From the NCBI RefSeq assembly GCF_027922365.1, contig NZ_BSFN01000005.1, forward strand, positions 300,531 to 364,530: a stretch of DNA of 64,000 nucleotides, written 5' to 3'. Both the position numbers and the translations under genes were made by a program. Shown piece by piece: positions 43,743 to 52,686 of this stretch. The notes under the pieces are model-generated. The model ran no database searches. It saw only the letters and a program-made list of their open reading frames with translations, and had not been told where the DNA came from. Each line of letters begins with the position of its first letter. Position 1 is the first letter of the stretch. This DNA is from Pseudomonas turukhanskensis (GTDB lineage: Bacteria > Pseudomonadota > Gammaproteobacteria > Pseudomonadales > Pseudomonadaceae).

Positions 43743-45665
43743 TCAGCGCGGACGGCGGCGCATGGCCTGGCGCAGCAGCCACAGAATCAGCAGCAGCCCC
43801 AGCACGATCACCACGCTGACACCCCACTGCAACGGACCGGCATAGCGCAACAGTTCGGCCGGCGCAAAGCTCGGTGCACGCACCATACGCTGTTCGGCTG
43901 CGCTACCTGTGGTGGGAATGTCGGCCAGACCGTCGCCGTCGACATCCGGCAGGCGACGGATATGGTCCAGCAGGCCCTGCCATTCCTTGTACTCCTGAAT
44001 GCCGAGCGTGTTGGGGTCGGCGTCGATAATGGCGTCGTTGAGTTCGGCAATCGGCTTGCCGTTGGCGTCTTTGGGCACCACGGTCATCAAGCCCTTGCTC
44101 AGGTCGGAAATCAGCCAGGTAAAGCTGCCGACGTAGCTGCTGGCGCCAATGCTGTAGAGCTTGGTGTCGCTCAGGTCGAGGTCATGGTAGCCGTGCACGG
44201 CATCGCCCAGTTCCACCCCACTGACGCGGTCGAACGGCACGCGGTAGGGGTTGTAGCGAAAACGCAGGCCGGCGACCCGCGGAAAATAGCTGTCGCTGTC
44301 ACGCATCTGGTAGGCCAGCAGCAAGACTTCAAGAATATCTTTCACCTCTTGCCCGGTGACATACACCTTCACCAACGGGTAGCCCGGTGCGTCGTCCAAT
44401 TGGCCAATACCCAGCGGTGCAATGCGAAACAGGTCGGACACCGCCTGCACGCCGGTGCGGCCGGCGATCATGTCGTCGCGAATGGTGCCGTTACCGGTGA
44501 AGGCGATATCGCTGCCGGTGGCATCGCGCAGGGCGTCGGTCACCAGGTTGGCGAGAATCGGGTCGTCGTGTTCGCGGGTCAGGGTTTTATCCACCTTGGC
44601 CAGCGGCTGATCGAAGCGATACCCCTTGGGTTCGAGCATCTGCTGGCTGACGTGTTGCTTGAAGGCTTCGACCTGGGTGGTGATCACCCCATCGCCCGCC
44701 GTCTGGTCGTTGATCGGGTGCAGGCTGTAATCGCGCACCAGGGTTTTGCCGTCCTCGCCCAGGCGCATATGCAGCTCGCCCAGATACTGGATTTCCGAAC
44801 CGGCCTGCACCACCGGCGTATGGCCGTTGACCAGCACCGGCTGTGGCAGCGCGGTGTGGGAGTGGCCGCCGACCACGATATCGATACCCGGCACTTGCTC
44901 GACCATCTCCACCTCTTCACCGCGCCAGCTGCCGTCGTCCTGCTGGGCAACGCCCATGTGCGACAACAGAATCACCACGTCGACCTTGTCCTCCTCGCGC
45001 AGCTTTTTAACCATGGTTTTTGCGGTTTCGATGGGGTCGGTAAAGGTCACCGGCTTGGTCATCGGCGATACCGTGATGGCGTTGTAGCCGAGCAGGCCAA
45101 ACAGGCCGAAGCGAATGCCGCCCTTCTCGACGATTTTGTACGGCACGATGCGCCCGGCGTCCGCGTGCGCCTTGAGGCTGTCATCGCCCGGGCTGTTGGG
45201 GTCGAACTGGATATTGCTGGCAATCACCGGCACCAGCTTGTCGCCTTCGGCCTTGCTGGCGGCGCTGAGCATGGCGGCCAGGCCCATGGGGCGAAAATCG
45301 AACTCGTGGTTGCCGAGGGTGGTGGCGTCATAGCCGATTTCACTCATCAGGCGCAGCTCGCCGCCGGCTTCGCGGGTGATGGTGTGAAACAGCGTGCCCA
45401 TGGTGAAGTCACCGGCATCCAGCAACAGCAACGGCTGCTCGCCCGCGGCGGCGCGACGCTCTTTCACCAGCGTGGCCAGGCGGGCAACACCGCCGACGGT
45501 GCCATCGTCGTTGACGGTGGCCGGGGTGTATTCGTTGTTGGGGCCAAAGCCCAGCAAGCGCGACTGCCAGTCGTTGGTGTGCAGAATGGTGAAATCGCGC
45601 GGGGCAGCGGTGGCCAGGGTTGAAGTCAGCAGCAGGCTGACCAGTAGCGGGCGGAGCAGGTGCAT
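43743..45665 (-). CDS. Membrane-anchored 5'-nucleotidase/metallophosphatase
   Basis: A 640-residue periplasmic phosphatase of the UshA/5'-nucleotidase family with a signal peptide (1-20) and a C-terminal membrane anchor (GVSVVIVLGLLLILWLLRQA then RRR). Metal motifs are ILHTNDWQS, DAGDFTMGT, LGNHEFDFRP, ILLSHMG and GGHSH; the C-terminal substrate domain has FTGNGTIRDDM. In the first motif UshA has NDxH, whereas here the second ligand position is glutamine (NDWQ), which may alter metal binding or specificity. A segment DVDGDGLADIP near residue 585 looks like a calcium-binding dockerin-like loop. The start ATG 45665 has AAGGA eight bases upstream. Confidence 0.88.
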   Translation of the reverse strand: MHLLRPLLVSLLLTSTLATAAPRDFTILHTNDWQSRLLGFGPNNEYTPATVNDDGTVGGVARLATLVKERRAAAGEQPLLLLDAGDFTMGTLFHTITREAGGELRLMSEIGYDATTLGNHEFDFRPMGLAAMLSAASKAEGDKLVPVIASNIQFDPNSPGDDSLKAHADAGRIVPYKIVEKGGIRFGLFGLLGYNAITVSPMTKPVTFTDPIETAKTMVKKLREEDKVDVVILLSHMGVAQQDDGSWRGEEVEMVEQVPGIDIVVGGHSHTALPQPVLVNGHTPVVQAGSEIQYLGELHMRLGEDGKTLVRDYSLHPINDQTAGDGVITTQVEAFKQHVSQQMLEPKGYRFDQPLAKVDKTLTREHDDPILANLVTDALRDATGSDIAFTGNGTIRDDMIAGRTGVQAVSDLFRIAPLGIGQLDDAPGYPLVKVYVTGQEVKDILEVLLLAYQMRDSDSYFPRVAGLRFRYNPYRVPFDRVSGVELGDAVHGYHDLDLSDTKLYSIGASSYVGSFTWLISDLSKGLMTVVPKDANGKPIAELNDAIIDADPNTLGIQEYKEWQGLLDHIRRLPDVDGDGLADIPTTGSAAEQRMVRAPSFAPAELLRYAGPLQWGVSVVIVLGLLLILWLLRQAMRRRPR

Positions 45666-45698
45666 GAACAGGTCCTTATCCATGTTTCGTAGATCCCT

Positions 45699-45724
45699 GT
45701 AGGAGCGGCTGAAGCCGCTGCTAC
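45699..45724. repeat. Single REP hairpin
   Basis: GTAGGAGCGGCTGAAGCCGC then TGCTAC forms an 11-base stem with one mismatch. It is a lone half of the REP family seen as a pair at 59995-60070, lying upstream of the nucleotidase gene. Confidence 0.85.
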
Positions 45725-45810
45725 AGACAGCCGTATAGCCGTTAAGGCGGGCAGTATGGTCGAGCCACCGGCCTGTCACAGCGACCGAACGCGCCGGCTG
45801 TTGTAGCCAA

Positions 45811-47157
45811 TCAAGTCAGCGCCAGCACCTCGGCCGCCGCGCGCTCGGCGGCCTGCACGGCGCCATCGAAATAGCCCATCCAGCGCGTGGCCGTTTCCGT
45901 GCCGGCGAAATGCAGGCGCCCGCAGGGGTCGCGCAAACGCGCCGCACCATTGCCCCACACACCCGGCGGGAACAGCGCCGCGTAGCACCCACGGGCGAAG
46001 GCTTCGTCGGCCCAGCACTTGTCCACATACTCCAGCGGTTGCAAGGCATGGTCGCCGTAATAACGGGCGAAACAGCGCAGCACTTCGGCCTGCCGTTGCC
46101 CTTCGTTGCGGCTGCTCCACTGCCGCGCTTCATCGCCTTCGATAAAGCCCATCAGTACGCCCTTGCGCGAGCCCGGCACGCTGTTATCGAAGGTCAGGCG
46201 CACCGGGCCGACTTCACTAGTGGCCTGGCCGGACAAACCGCGCTCGCGCCAGAACGGCGTCTCGTACATCGCCATGCACTTGATCACCGCGCCCTGCGGC
46301 AAGCGTTGCAGCAATTGATCACGCCAGCCCGGCAGCAACGGCTCCTGGGTAATGCGCAGCACCATCGTCGGCGGCACGGCGAAAATCACCCGTTTGGCGC
46401 GATGGCTGCCCTGGTCGGTGATCAGCTCGACGTGGTCGCGGGTCTGCTTCAACGCACGCACCGGCTGCGCCAACCGCACGGCACTGCCCAGGCGCAGCGT
46501 CAGCTCCTCACAGATACGTTGCGAGCCACCGACGATGCGGTCCTGCTGTGCGCCTTTATCCACACCCAACAGGGTGTCGAGGTTGGTGCCGCTCTTGATA
46601 TAGAACAGCACGTGCAGAAACGACAGATCGTGGGGCTTGGCTGCAAAGACGGCGGCACTGGCCAGGTCGAATACGGTGCGCGCCTGGGCGGTTTTTACCT
46701 GGCGGCGGATCCATTCGGCGAAGGTCATGCTGTCCCACAGCGGCGCCTTGGGGTGACGGCTGGGATCATCCAGGTCAATCTGCTGCGCCAGGCGATCCAG
46801 GCGCCATTGCGCCTGGCCGATATCCAGCAACACATGCGCAGCGAATTTGGGGATGGTGCCGCGATAGGGTTTTAGCCGGCCACCGAACAGGGTCAGGTTG
46901 TTGCCCTGGTTCCAGGTGGCAAAGGTATCGAGGTTAAGTTCACCGAGCAGGCCGAGAATGCGGTCTTGCGTAGGGCCTACCCACTGGCCACCGATTTCGG
47001 CGACTTCACCACTGGCAAAGCGGTGATTGAGGGTGCGGCCACCCACCCGGTCGTTGCCTTCCAGCACGGTGACCCGCCGGCCGGCCTGGGCCAGACGCCA
47101 GGCAGCGGTCAGGCCCGAAATGCCCGCGCCGACCACAGTTACATCGGTATCCCCCAT
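45811..47157 (-). CDS. FAD-dependent amine oxidase
   Basis: A 448-residue flavoprotein of the monoamine-oxidase type. The FAD-binding start is VTVVGAGISGLTAAWRLAQA with VLEGNDRVGGRTLNH, then GGQWVGPTQDRIL (GGxWxGPxQ motif of amine oxidases). The C-terminal FAD block is GRLHFAGTETATRWMGYFDGA. The substrate (primary amine or polyamine) is not predictable. No Cys for covalent flavin is obvious; the C-terminal SGC of mammalian MAO is absent. The start ATG 47157 has GGAG six bases upstream. ATG 47169 overlaps that site and is less likely. Confidence 0.9.
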   Translation of the reverse strand: MGDTDVTVVGAGISGLTAAWRLAQAGRRVTVLEGNDRVGGRTLNHRFASGEVAEIGGQWVGPTQDRILGLLGELNLDTFATWNQGNNLTLFGGRLKPYRGTIPKFAAHVLLDIGQAQWRLDRLAQQIDLDDPSRHPKAPLWDSMTFAEWIRRQVKTAQARTVFDLASAAVFAAKPHDLSFLHVLFYIKSGTNLDTLLGVDKGAQQDRIVGGSQRICEELTLRLGSAVRLAQPVRALKQTRDHVELITDQGSHRAKRVIFAVPPTMVLRITQEPLLPGWRDQLLQRLPQGAVIKCMAMYETPFWRERGLSGQATSEVGPVRLTFDNSVPGSRKGVLMGFIEGDEARQWSSRNEGQRQAEVLRCFARYYGDHALQPLEYVDKCWADEAFARGCYAALFPPGVWGNGAARLRDPCGRLHFAGTETATRWMGYFDGAVQAAERAAAEVLALT

Positions 47158-47222
47158 GCCCCACTCCATTTTTATCGTTATGGGGCAAGAGAGTACGCGA
47201 GTACCAAATAATCGAAAACCGG

Positions 47223-47675
47223 TTAATCGAACAGCGTGCAGGCCATTACCAGTGCATCTTCGCGCCCACCTGCTGCCGGGTAGTAATCGCGGCGGCGGCC
47301 GATTTCATTGAAGCCGTAACGCTCGTACAGGCGATAGGCCGAGAGGTTGCTGGCACGCACTTCCAGAAAGCATTCGCCGGCCTTTAACTCCACGGCACGC
47401 TGCATGACGCGCTCCAGCAGTTTCAGGCCCAGGCCGCGACCCTGGCCGTGGGGCGCAATGGCGATATTGAGCAGGTGCGCTTCATCGATGATCACGCTCA
47501 GGATGGCGTGGCCCACCTGGCGCTCGCCTTCGAACATCACCCAACAGTCGTAACTGCTTAGCCCGTCGTGAAACAGCTTGCGCGACCAGGGGTGGCTGTA
47601 GGCGGCACATTCGATCTGGACAACTTCGTCGAGGTCCGCCTCGGTCATGGGGCGGATGGTTATTGCGTCATTCAT
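47223..47675 (-). CDS. rimI: Ribosomal-protein S18 alanine N-acetyltransferase
   Basis: A 150-residue GNAT enzyme that acetylates the N-terminus of ribosomal protein S18. It has IECAAYSHPWSRKLFHDGL (substrate loop), the acetyl-CoA motif IAPHGQGRGLGLKLLERV, and the RimI-type LEVRASNLSAYRLYERYGF. The end YYPAAGGREDALVMACTL matches the family. The first eight bases overlap the end of the preceding gene, so the two are co-translated. Confidence 0.94.
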   Translation of the reverse strand: MNDAITIRPMTEADLDEVVQIECAAYSHPWSRKLFHDGLSSYDCWVMFEGERQVGHAILSVIIDEAHLLNIAIAPHGQGRGLGLKLLERVMQRAVELKAGECFLEVRASNLSAYRLYERYGFNEIGRRRDYYPAAGGREDALVMACTLFD

Positions 47676-48489
47676 GCAGCGACTCGGCTCCCGATGCGTG
47701 CCAGCGGCGCATCACGCGCTGCATGGCTTGCCACAGCGGCGCCTTGCGCGCCGGCTCGTCCATCAACAACTCCAGGCTCGGCAACGCCCAGGCAGCACCC
47801 AGCCCTTCTACCTGCAGCTCGCGATTGTAGGCCTGGGCATCGGCCTCGCCGGCAAAGCGAATGGCCGGCAAGCCGACCAGCCACAGGCACTTGCAGTCTT
47901 CGACCTCTTCGAGCCGGGCCATCAGGAACCCTTGCACGTATTCCAGCGCGGCCTGCGGGCCCTGGTCCATCGTGCCGCGCGCCAGCAACGGCCAGCGCAC
48001 CGGTTCGCCGAGAATCTGCGGGCTGTCGGGCAGGCCGGCGGCGCGCAGCAGGTCTTTGAGCAAAAGATAAGCCGGGTCGCGGGCGGCAAAGGGTTCGCCT
48101 GTGGATAACTCGGCGAGAATTACGCAGTTGCCGGCGCGCAGCAGTTGCAGGCTGAAACGCGGTGGCGGCACGGCGGCGACTTTGGTCGGCGCGGCGGGCG
48201 CTTCTTCTTCGCCGGCCACGGGTTGCGGCTTGGCTTCGACGCGGGCGGCCGGGCGTGGCACTTCGATTTTCGGCCGTTCGCTGACGGCAGGTGCCGTGGG
48301 TTCGACCACGGCTGGCGGCGCTTCGACGGCGGCGGCTACAGGCGCAACGGCAGCGGGAGCAGGGGCGGCCTCCAGGGGCTCAAGCAGCTCCGGGCGCGAC
48401 GGCGCAGCAAACGGCAGCGCCACGCGCGGCAGCCAGTTGGCGACCTGCATGGCGTTCAAATAGGCGCGGCGGCGCAGTTCGGTGATCAT
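47668..48489 (-). CDS. Pro/Ala-rich protein of unknown function encoded before rimI
   Basis: A 273-residue protein: an N-terminal segment (1-30), a low-complexity Ala/Pro/Glu-rich linker (about 35-110), and a globular C-terminal domain with RAGNCVILAELSTGEPF, DPAYLLLKDLLRAAGLPD and KCLWLVGLPAIRFA. By layout and position it is the homologue of the gene next to rimI in P. aeruginosa (PA4677-like). It may be the Pseudomonas form of HolD (polymerase III psi subunit), which in other gammaproteobacteria lies directly before rimI; the globular part has psi-like spacing but I cannot prove this. The start ATG 48489 has GGAG six bases upstream. Confidence 0.7.
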   Translation of the reverse strand: MITELRRRAYLNAMQVANWLPRVALPFAAPSRPELLEPLEAAPAPAAVAPVAAAVEAPPAVVEPTAPAVSERPKIEVPRPAARVEAKPQPVAGEEEAPAAPTKVAAVPPPRFSLQLLRAGNCVILAELSTGEPFAARDPAYLLLKDLLRAAGLPDSPQILGEPVRWPLLARGTMDQGPQAALEYVQGFLMARLEEVEDCKCLWLVGLPAIRFAGEADAQAYNRELQVEGLGAAWALPSLELLMDEPARKAPLWQAMQRVMRRWHASGAESLHE

Positions 48490-48592
48490 GAAAGCTCCAC
48501 ACGCAGCCTTTTGGGCTGGGTGATTGACGCGAGGAAGGGGGCGATTGTCGCCGCAAAGGCAGGTTTGGGGAAAGGCGTTAGGCGATGCTTTT

Positions 48593-48657
48593 GTAGGGTG
48601 TGCTATGCGCACCATGGCGTTTGCGCGTAAATCGCTGGTGCGCGTAGCACACCCTAC
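48593..48657. repeat. Palindromic repeat with GTAGGGTGTGCTAYGCGCACCA arms
   Basis: The left arm from 48593 and the inverted right arm ending at 48657 match over about 22 bases with one mismatch around a 20-base spacer. It lies upstream of the Pro/Ala-rich gene and downstream of the 782-residue secreted-protein gene. A short relative (GCGCACC-CTAC-GGTGCGC) is at 43684-43701. Confidence 0.8.
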
Positions 48658-48674
48658 GAAGAGCAGGCGTACGG

Positions 48675-51023
48675 CTAATTAATGGGGGTCGCCGTCAAAT
48701 TCGCCCGAATGTCGGCGTTCTGCGCCTTGATCCCGTACATGGCCGTTACCGCCCCGCCAGTGGGGTGCACGTTCTGCAGGCGGTCCACGTTCACTTCCTT
48801 GAAGGTAATGCGCCCGTTAACGGCGAACCCCAGCGGGTCGGGCGTGACATTGGTGCCGGCATTGGCACCGCTCTTCACTTTCACTTTGGTCGGTGCCACA
48901 TCGAGGTTGAGATCGGCATTTACGCCATAGGTATTGGCATTCGGGTTGTTGGGGTCGCCATCGGAGGTGGAGAAGTTGTCGATCACCAACTGCGCACCGG
49001 TGCCATTGCCACCGCTGCGGTTGGTTTCCCAGAGCACCTGGTTGCGTTTTTCGTCGGTAGCCACGCCGTTGACCGCGGTGTCGACGGCGGTGTCGCGCAC
49101 AAACACGCTTTTCAATTTCACCGACACCCCTTCGTTACCGCGGTCTTCCCAGCGTCCGCCCGCGGCGCCACAGGCACTGGCAGTGCCGCCGCTGGCGCCC
49201 ACGCACAAGGCACCTGCGCCGCCGGAACTCAAGGCCAGGCTCGAACCCTGCTCAAAGCGTTTGAGCATGATGCGGCCCAGGCTGGTGCCGGTGGCACGGT
49301 CGCCCCAACGCACATCGCTGACATCCAGCTTGGACCAGTAAGTACCCTTGCGCAGCTCCACGCCGCCCTTCTCGCCCGCGGCGCCGCTGGCAATGTCCAG
49401 GGTGCCGTCGCGGAAATGCATGTCGTAGCTGGTGCCCGATAGCCACAAGCCTCTGCCGTTTTCGTCGACGGTGATCGCGGCGCGGGCTTCGGTCACGTAG
49501 AAGTCGGCGTTGTAACGCACACCGCTGCCGACGTTACCGCCTGGCTGAATGGTCAACTGGCCGTTGAGGGTGAAGTCGTAAGCCGGAAAAATCTCCATCA
49601 GCACCAGCAGCTCAGTGCCACCTTGCAGCGGCGCATTGGCGGTGCCGACTCGCAGGCCATCGAAGCTGTAGCTGCCTTTGACGTTATTCAGGCCCAGGCG
49701 CAGACCGTCGAAGTGGCCGTTGTAGTTGCCCTTGCTCATGTCGCTCTGGGTACCGGCGTAGCAGCTTGTGCTGGCGCCGGCCGCGCAGCTTTTGGTCAGG
49801 TCGAGGGTGATTTGCCCGGTGCCGTTGGTGCGCAGGCCGCTGAACCACATGCTGTTGCCGTTATCGGTGAGCGATACCGAGCTGTTGACCATGTTCCAGC
49901 TGACATCGGCGGTCACGCCCTTGAGGCCCGAGTTGGGGTCGCCACCGGGGCGCAGCTTCAGCCAGTTCTGCTTGGCGCCGTCGTCAAGAAAGTTGAGGTC
50001 GATGCCCAGGCTGCCGAGTTTCTGGTTGCTGGCGTTGCCGATAATCAGCCCGCCAAGGGTGGCGTTCAGGCGCAGGTCGGGGAATTTCACCTGGGCATAC
50101 GTGCCCACGCCGTCGCTTTCCAGGTCGAAGGTCAGGCCGTTGGTGCTGCTCAGTACGCCGGAGAAATTCTCAGCCCGCAGCACGCCCTCGTCCTGGTATT
50201 GGAACAGGCTGTTGCTGATGGTCAGGTTCGGCCGGATGCGAATGCCCTGGCCGCTGGCACCGCCACTGCCGATGCTCAGGCTGCCGCCCAGGCGCAGGTC
50301 GAGGTTCAGGCTGCCGAAGCTTTTGCTGTAATTGGGGTCGCGCGTATCCGGGCTGCCGGGCGTGGCCGGCACGCCGCTGACGGCATCGCTGTGGGCCAGG
50401 TCCAGGCTGATGCCGCCGATGTTGGCCACCAGCCGCAAATTACCGAGGTCGAGTTTTATTTCCTTGCCGCTGCCACCGCTGACGATGTCCACGTAGGCGG
50501 CGTTGAGGTAGGCATCGAACGACATGCCGTTGACGATCAGGTCGAAGCCGTTGTCGCGGTAGTAGAAGGTGACGTCGGTCAGCGACAGCTTGCTGTCATC
50601 CAGGCCGATACCACTCACACCGCTCGCCCCGCCACCTTTGACTTTCAACGTGGCGCCCAACGTGTAGAAGGCCCGAAAGCTGCCGAAGCTCTTGCTGCTG
50701 CCGGCCATCTCTATGTTGTTCACGGCCAGTTGCTGCGGGCTGGCCTTGTGCTCGACCACCATCTGGTTGCCGACCACATCGATCTTGGTGGTGGAGGTTG
50801 CCGTGCTGCCGCTGGCCGGGCGATTGCTGACGTCCTTGAGGGCCACGGTCTTGCCGTCTTCGCTGTAGCTGACGTTGCCAGCGGACCAGCCGCCGCCGCT
50901 GATTTCCATGCTGATGCCGGACTGGCCGTTGACGCTGGCCAGGCTGTCGTCGTCAAGCGCCTGCATGGCCAGGCTGGGCAGGCTGAAGCAGAGCAGCGGC
51001 ACCAGCAGCAGATTTCTGTGCAT
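48675..51023 (-). CDS. Large secreted protein, DUF6160-like, fourth of a cluster
   Basis: A 782-residue exported protein: signal peptide (1-19, ending SLA) followed at once by the motif MQALDDDSLASVNGQSG. The rest is a long beta-rich region with repeats of the type LDLxNLRL..ANIGGISLDL, GLTFDLESDG, SMWFSGLRTNGTGQ and many Gly/Asn/Ser, with only a few cysteines. No membrane anchor was seen. It resembles the large proteins of the PA4681-PA4683 group and the DUF6160 family, whose role (possibly outer-surface or fimbria-like) is unknown. ATG 51023. It is the last gene of a four-gene operon and is followed by a palindromic repeat. Confidence 0.75.
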   Translation of the reverse strand: MHRNLLLVPLLCFSLPSLAMQALDDDSLASVNGQSGISMEISGGGWSAGNVSYSEDGKTVALKDVSNRPASGSTATSTTKIDVVGNQMVVEHKASPQQLAVNNIEMAGSSKSFGSFRAFYTLGATLKVKGGGASGVSGIGLDDSKLSLTDVTFYYRDNGFDLIVNGMSFDAYLNAAYVDIVSGGSGKEIKLDLGNLRLVANIGGISLDLAHSDAVSGVPATPGSPDTRDPNYSKSFGSLNLDLRLGGSLSIGSGGASGQGIRIRPNLTISNSLFQYQDEGVLRAENFSGVLSSTNGLTFDLESDGVGTYAQVKFPDLRLNATLGGLIIGNASNQKLGSLGIDLNFLDDGAKQNWLKLRPGGDPNSGLKGVTADVSWNMVNSSVSLTDNGNSMWFSGLRTNGTGQITLDLTKSCAAGASTSCYAGTQSDMSKGNYNGHFDGLRLGLNNVKGSYSFDGLRVGTANAPLQGGTELLVLMEIFPAYDFTLNGQLTIQPGGNVGSGVRYNADFYVTEARAAITVDENGRGLWLSGTSYDMHFRDGTLDIASGAAGEKGGVELRKGTYWSKLDVSDVRWGDRATGTSLGRIMLKRFEQGSSLALSSGGAGALCVGASGGTASACGAAGGRWEDRGNEGVSVKLKSVFVRDTAVDTAVNGVATDEKRNQVLWETNRSGGNGTGAQLVIDNFSTSDGDPNNPNANTYGVNADLNLDVAPTKVKVKSGANAGTNVTPDPLGFAVNGRITFKEVNVDRLQNVHPTGGAVTAMYGIKAQNADIRANLTATPIN

Positions 51024-51034
51024 CTACTTGCTCC

Positions 51035-51652
51035 TCAGTTCTTTGGGAAGACCAGCACGTTGCCTTGCATACGAATGCTGCCGTCGACCTTCGCCGAGAA
51101 AATATTGGTCTGCTGGTAGGTCGCGTCACCGCCGTTGGCCGCAGTGCCGGCCTTGTTGCGCCAACCGCCCTGATTGGCGACGGCGAAGGTAAAGCGCGCG
51201 TCCTGGAATTTCATTTCGTTGGGCAGGCCGAACTCCAGGGTGTCCTGGTTGAAACTGCTGCCATCGCCGTTGAAGCCGCTATCGATAAAGCGCGTACGCA
51301 GGGTCAGGCCGTCAAAGCTGAAAATGCCTTTCATATTGTCCAGCACGTACCAGCCGCCGGCCGCTTCAGCGCGGATGGCGATGCGCATGCCGCAGTCTTC
51401 GGGGGAGCTGGCGCCGAGGGTGGCGCAACTGCGCTGATTGGCGGTCCAGGTACTGGCGACGTTGCTGGTGGGGGTTGTCCACAGCACGCCGCCGCTTTTG
51501 TTGATGCTGAAGTCACCGGACAGGTACACGCCACCCTGCCCACTGGTGGCGCTCAGAGCGTCGTCGGCCATGGGTTGCAATTCGCTATGGGCCAGCGCCG
51601 GCAGCAACAGCGCCAGCCAGAGAAACAACCACTCGATGCGTCTAAAGGTCAT
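51035..51652 (-). CDS. Secreted protein with the shared GQ-G motif, third of a cluster
   Basis: A 205-residue exported protein: signal peptide (WLFLWLALLLPALAHS), then LQPMADDALSATSGQGG, the motif found in all four proteins of this operon. The mature part is beta-rich with GIFSFDGLTLRTRFIDSGF and ends GNVLVFPKN. Two cysteines (about residues 76 and 87) could form a disulfide. The start overlaps the end of the previous gene by 11 bases and its stop is 11 bases from the next gene, so translation is likely coupled. Function unknown. Confidence 0.75.
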   Translation of the reverse strand: MTFRRIEWLFLWLALLLPALAHSELQPMADDALSATSGQGGVYLSGDFSINKSGGVLWTTPTSNVASTWTANQRSCATLGASSPEDCGMRIAIRAEAAGGWYVLDNMKGIFSFDGLTLRTRFIDSGFNGDGSSFNQDTLEFGLPNEMKFQDARFTFAVANQGGWRNKAGTAANGGDATYQQTNIFSAKVDGSIRMQGNVLVFPKN

Positions 51653-52685
51653 GGCTGGTCACCTTCAGGTAGTTGATGGTCAGGCCCTGAATCGCGTTGT
51701 AGCCAAAGTTGTAGCCGCCGGTTGAGTAGCTGCCGCTGCCCATTTTGAGGTTATCGATAACGAGATTGGTGCGCGGCGCGTTGGCGTAGAAATCCGTGGC
51801 CAGGGTGTTGCGTGCCGCTGCCGTGGTACCGCCTGACGTGGGGTTGGGCAGCTCCAGGGTGAATTGGCCGTTGCTGTTGACATCAAACAGCAGCGGCTGC
51901 GACTTGCCGTAGCCCAGGCCTATGTTGGCGTACAGGTTGGTGGCGGTGATGGTGCGCGCCTCTTGCTCGGCGGCGGTGGCGCAGTTGGTGGCACCGGCGG
52001 CGCAGGACATCACGGTGAGGCTCTTGGCATACAGGTTCAGGCGCATTTCGCCCACCAGTTGGCTGCGCGCGCTGTCGCCCCACAGGCGCAGGTACGAGCC
52101 GTCCATGGCCAACTCCGCAATGTCGATATTGAGGATGTCCGTGCGCCCGGCCGCTACCTGAAAATCGAAACGGATGCCCAGATCCGCCTTCTCGCTGGCG
52201 CGGCTTGAGCAGTTGCTGCCGGCAGCGGCGTAACCGGAAATACAGGCCTGGCCTGCGGTGCCGGTGAGGCGCTCGGGAAAGGTCAGGGCCAGCACCGCGA
52301 CATTGCTCGGCGTGGTCTGCACCCACACGCCGTCATCGCGCAGGGTGCGCAGGTTTTCGCCTTTGTTCAGGTCCAGGGTAAAGGGCGAGCTCAAGCGGCC
52401 AATGGTCACTGGGTTGAGGTTGGCGCCCTTGTTGCTGCCCGTGGCGCCCAGGTAGAACTCCTTCACCGAAATCGGCACGTTCTGGCCGCTGCCGTTGGTG
52501 ATGTCGTTGATGGTGATGGTGATGGTGGCGTTGTTGGCATCGAGCAGGATGTTGTCCAGCACAAAGCCAAACCCGGCGCCTTGTACGTCCGACAATTGCT
52601 GGTCATCCAGCGCCTGCATTTCGGCCTGGGCCAGAGCACTGGCGACCAGCAGCGCCAAACCAGCAAACAGCAGCGGGGCGTTCAT
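51642..52685 (-). CDS. Secreted protein with the shared GQ-G-like motif, second of a cluster
   Basis: A 347-residue exported protein: signal peptide (1-21, LALLVASALAQA), then MQALDDQQLSDVQGAGFG. In this member the usual GQ-G is GAGFG. The mature part has beta-strand repeats (LDANNATITITINDITNG, SPFTLDLNKGENL, ELAMDGSYLRLWGD) and four cysteines. The ending TINYLKVTSHDL is encoded by the segment overlapping the next gene. It begins one base after the stop of the first gene. Function unknown. Confidence 0.75.
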   Translation of the reverse strand: MNAPLLFAGLALLVASALAQAEMQALDDQQLSDVQGAGFGFVLDNILLDANNATITITINDITNGSGQNVPISVKEFYLGATGSNKGANLNPVTIGRLSSPFTLDLNKGENLRTLRDDGVWVQTTPSNVAVLALTFPERLTGTAGQACISGYAAAGSNCSSRASEKADLGIRFDFQVAAGRTDILNIDIAELAMDGSYLRLWGDSARSQLVGEMRLNLYAKSLTVMSCAAGATNCATAAEQEARTITATNLYANIGLGYGKSQPLLFDVNSNGQFTLELPNPTSGGTTAAARNTLATDFYANAPRTNLVIDNLKMGSGSYSTGGYNFGYNAIQGLTINYLKVTSHDL

Positions 52686-52686
52686 G

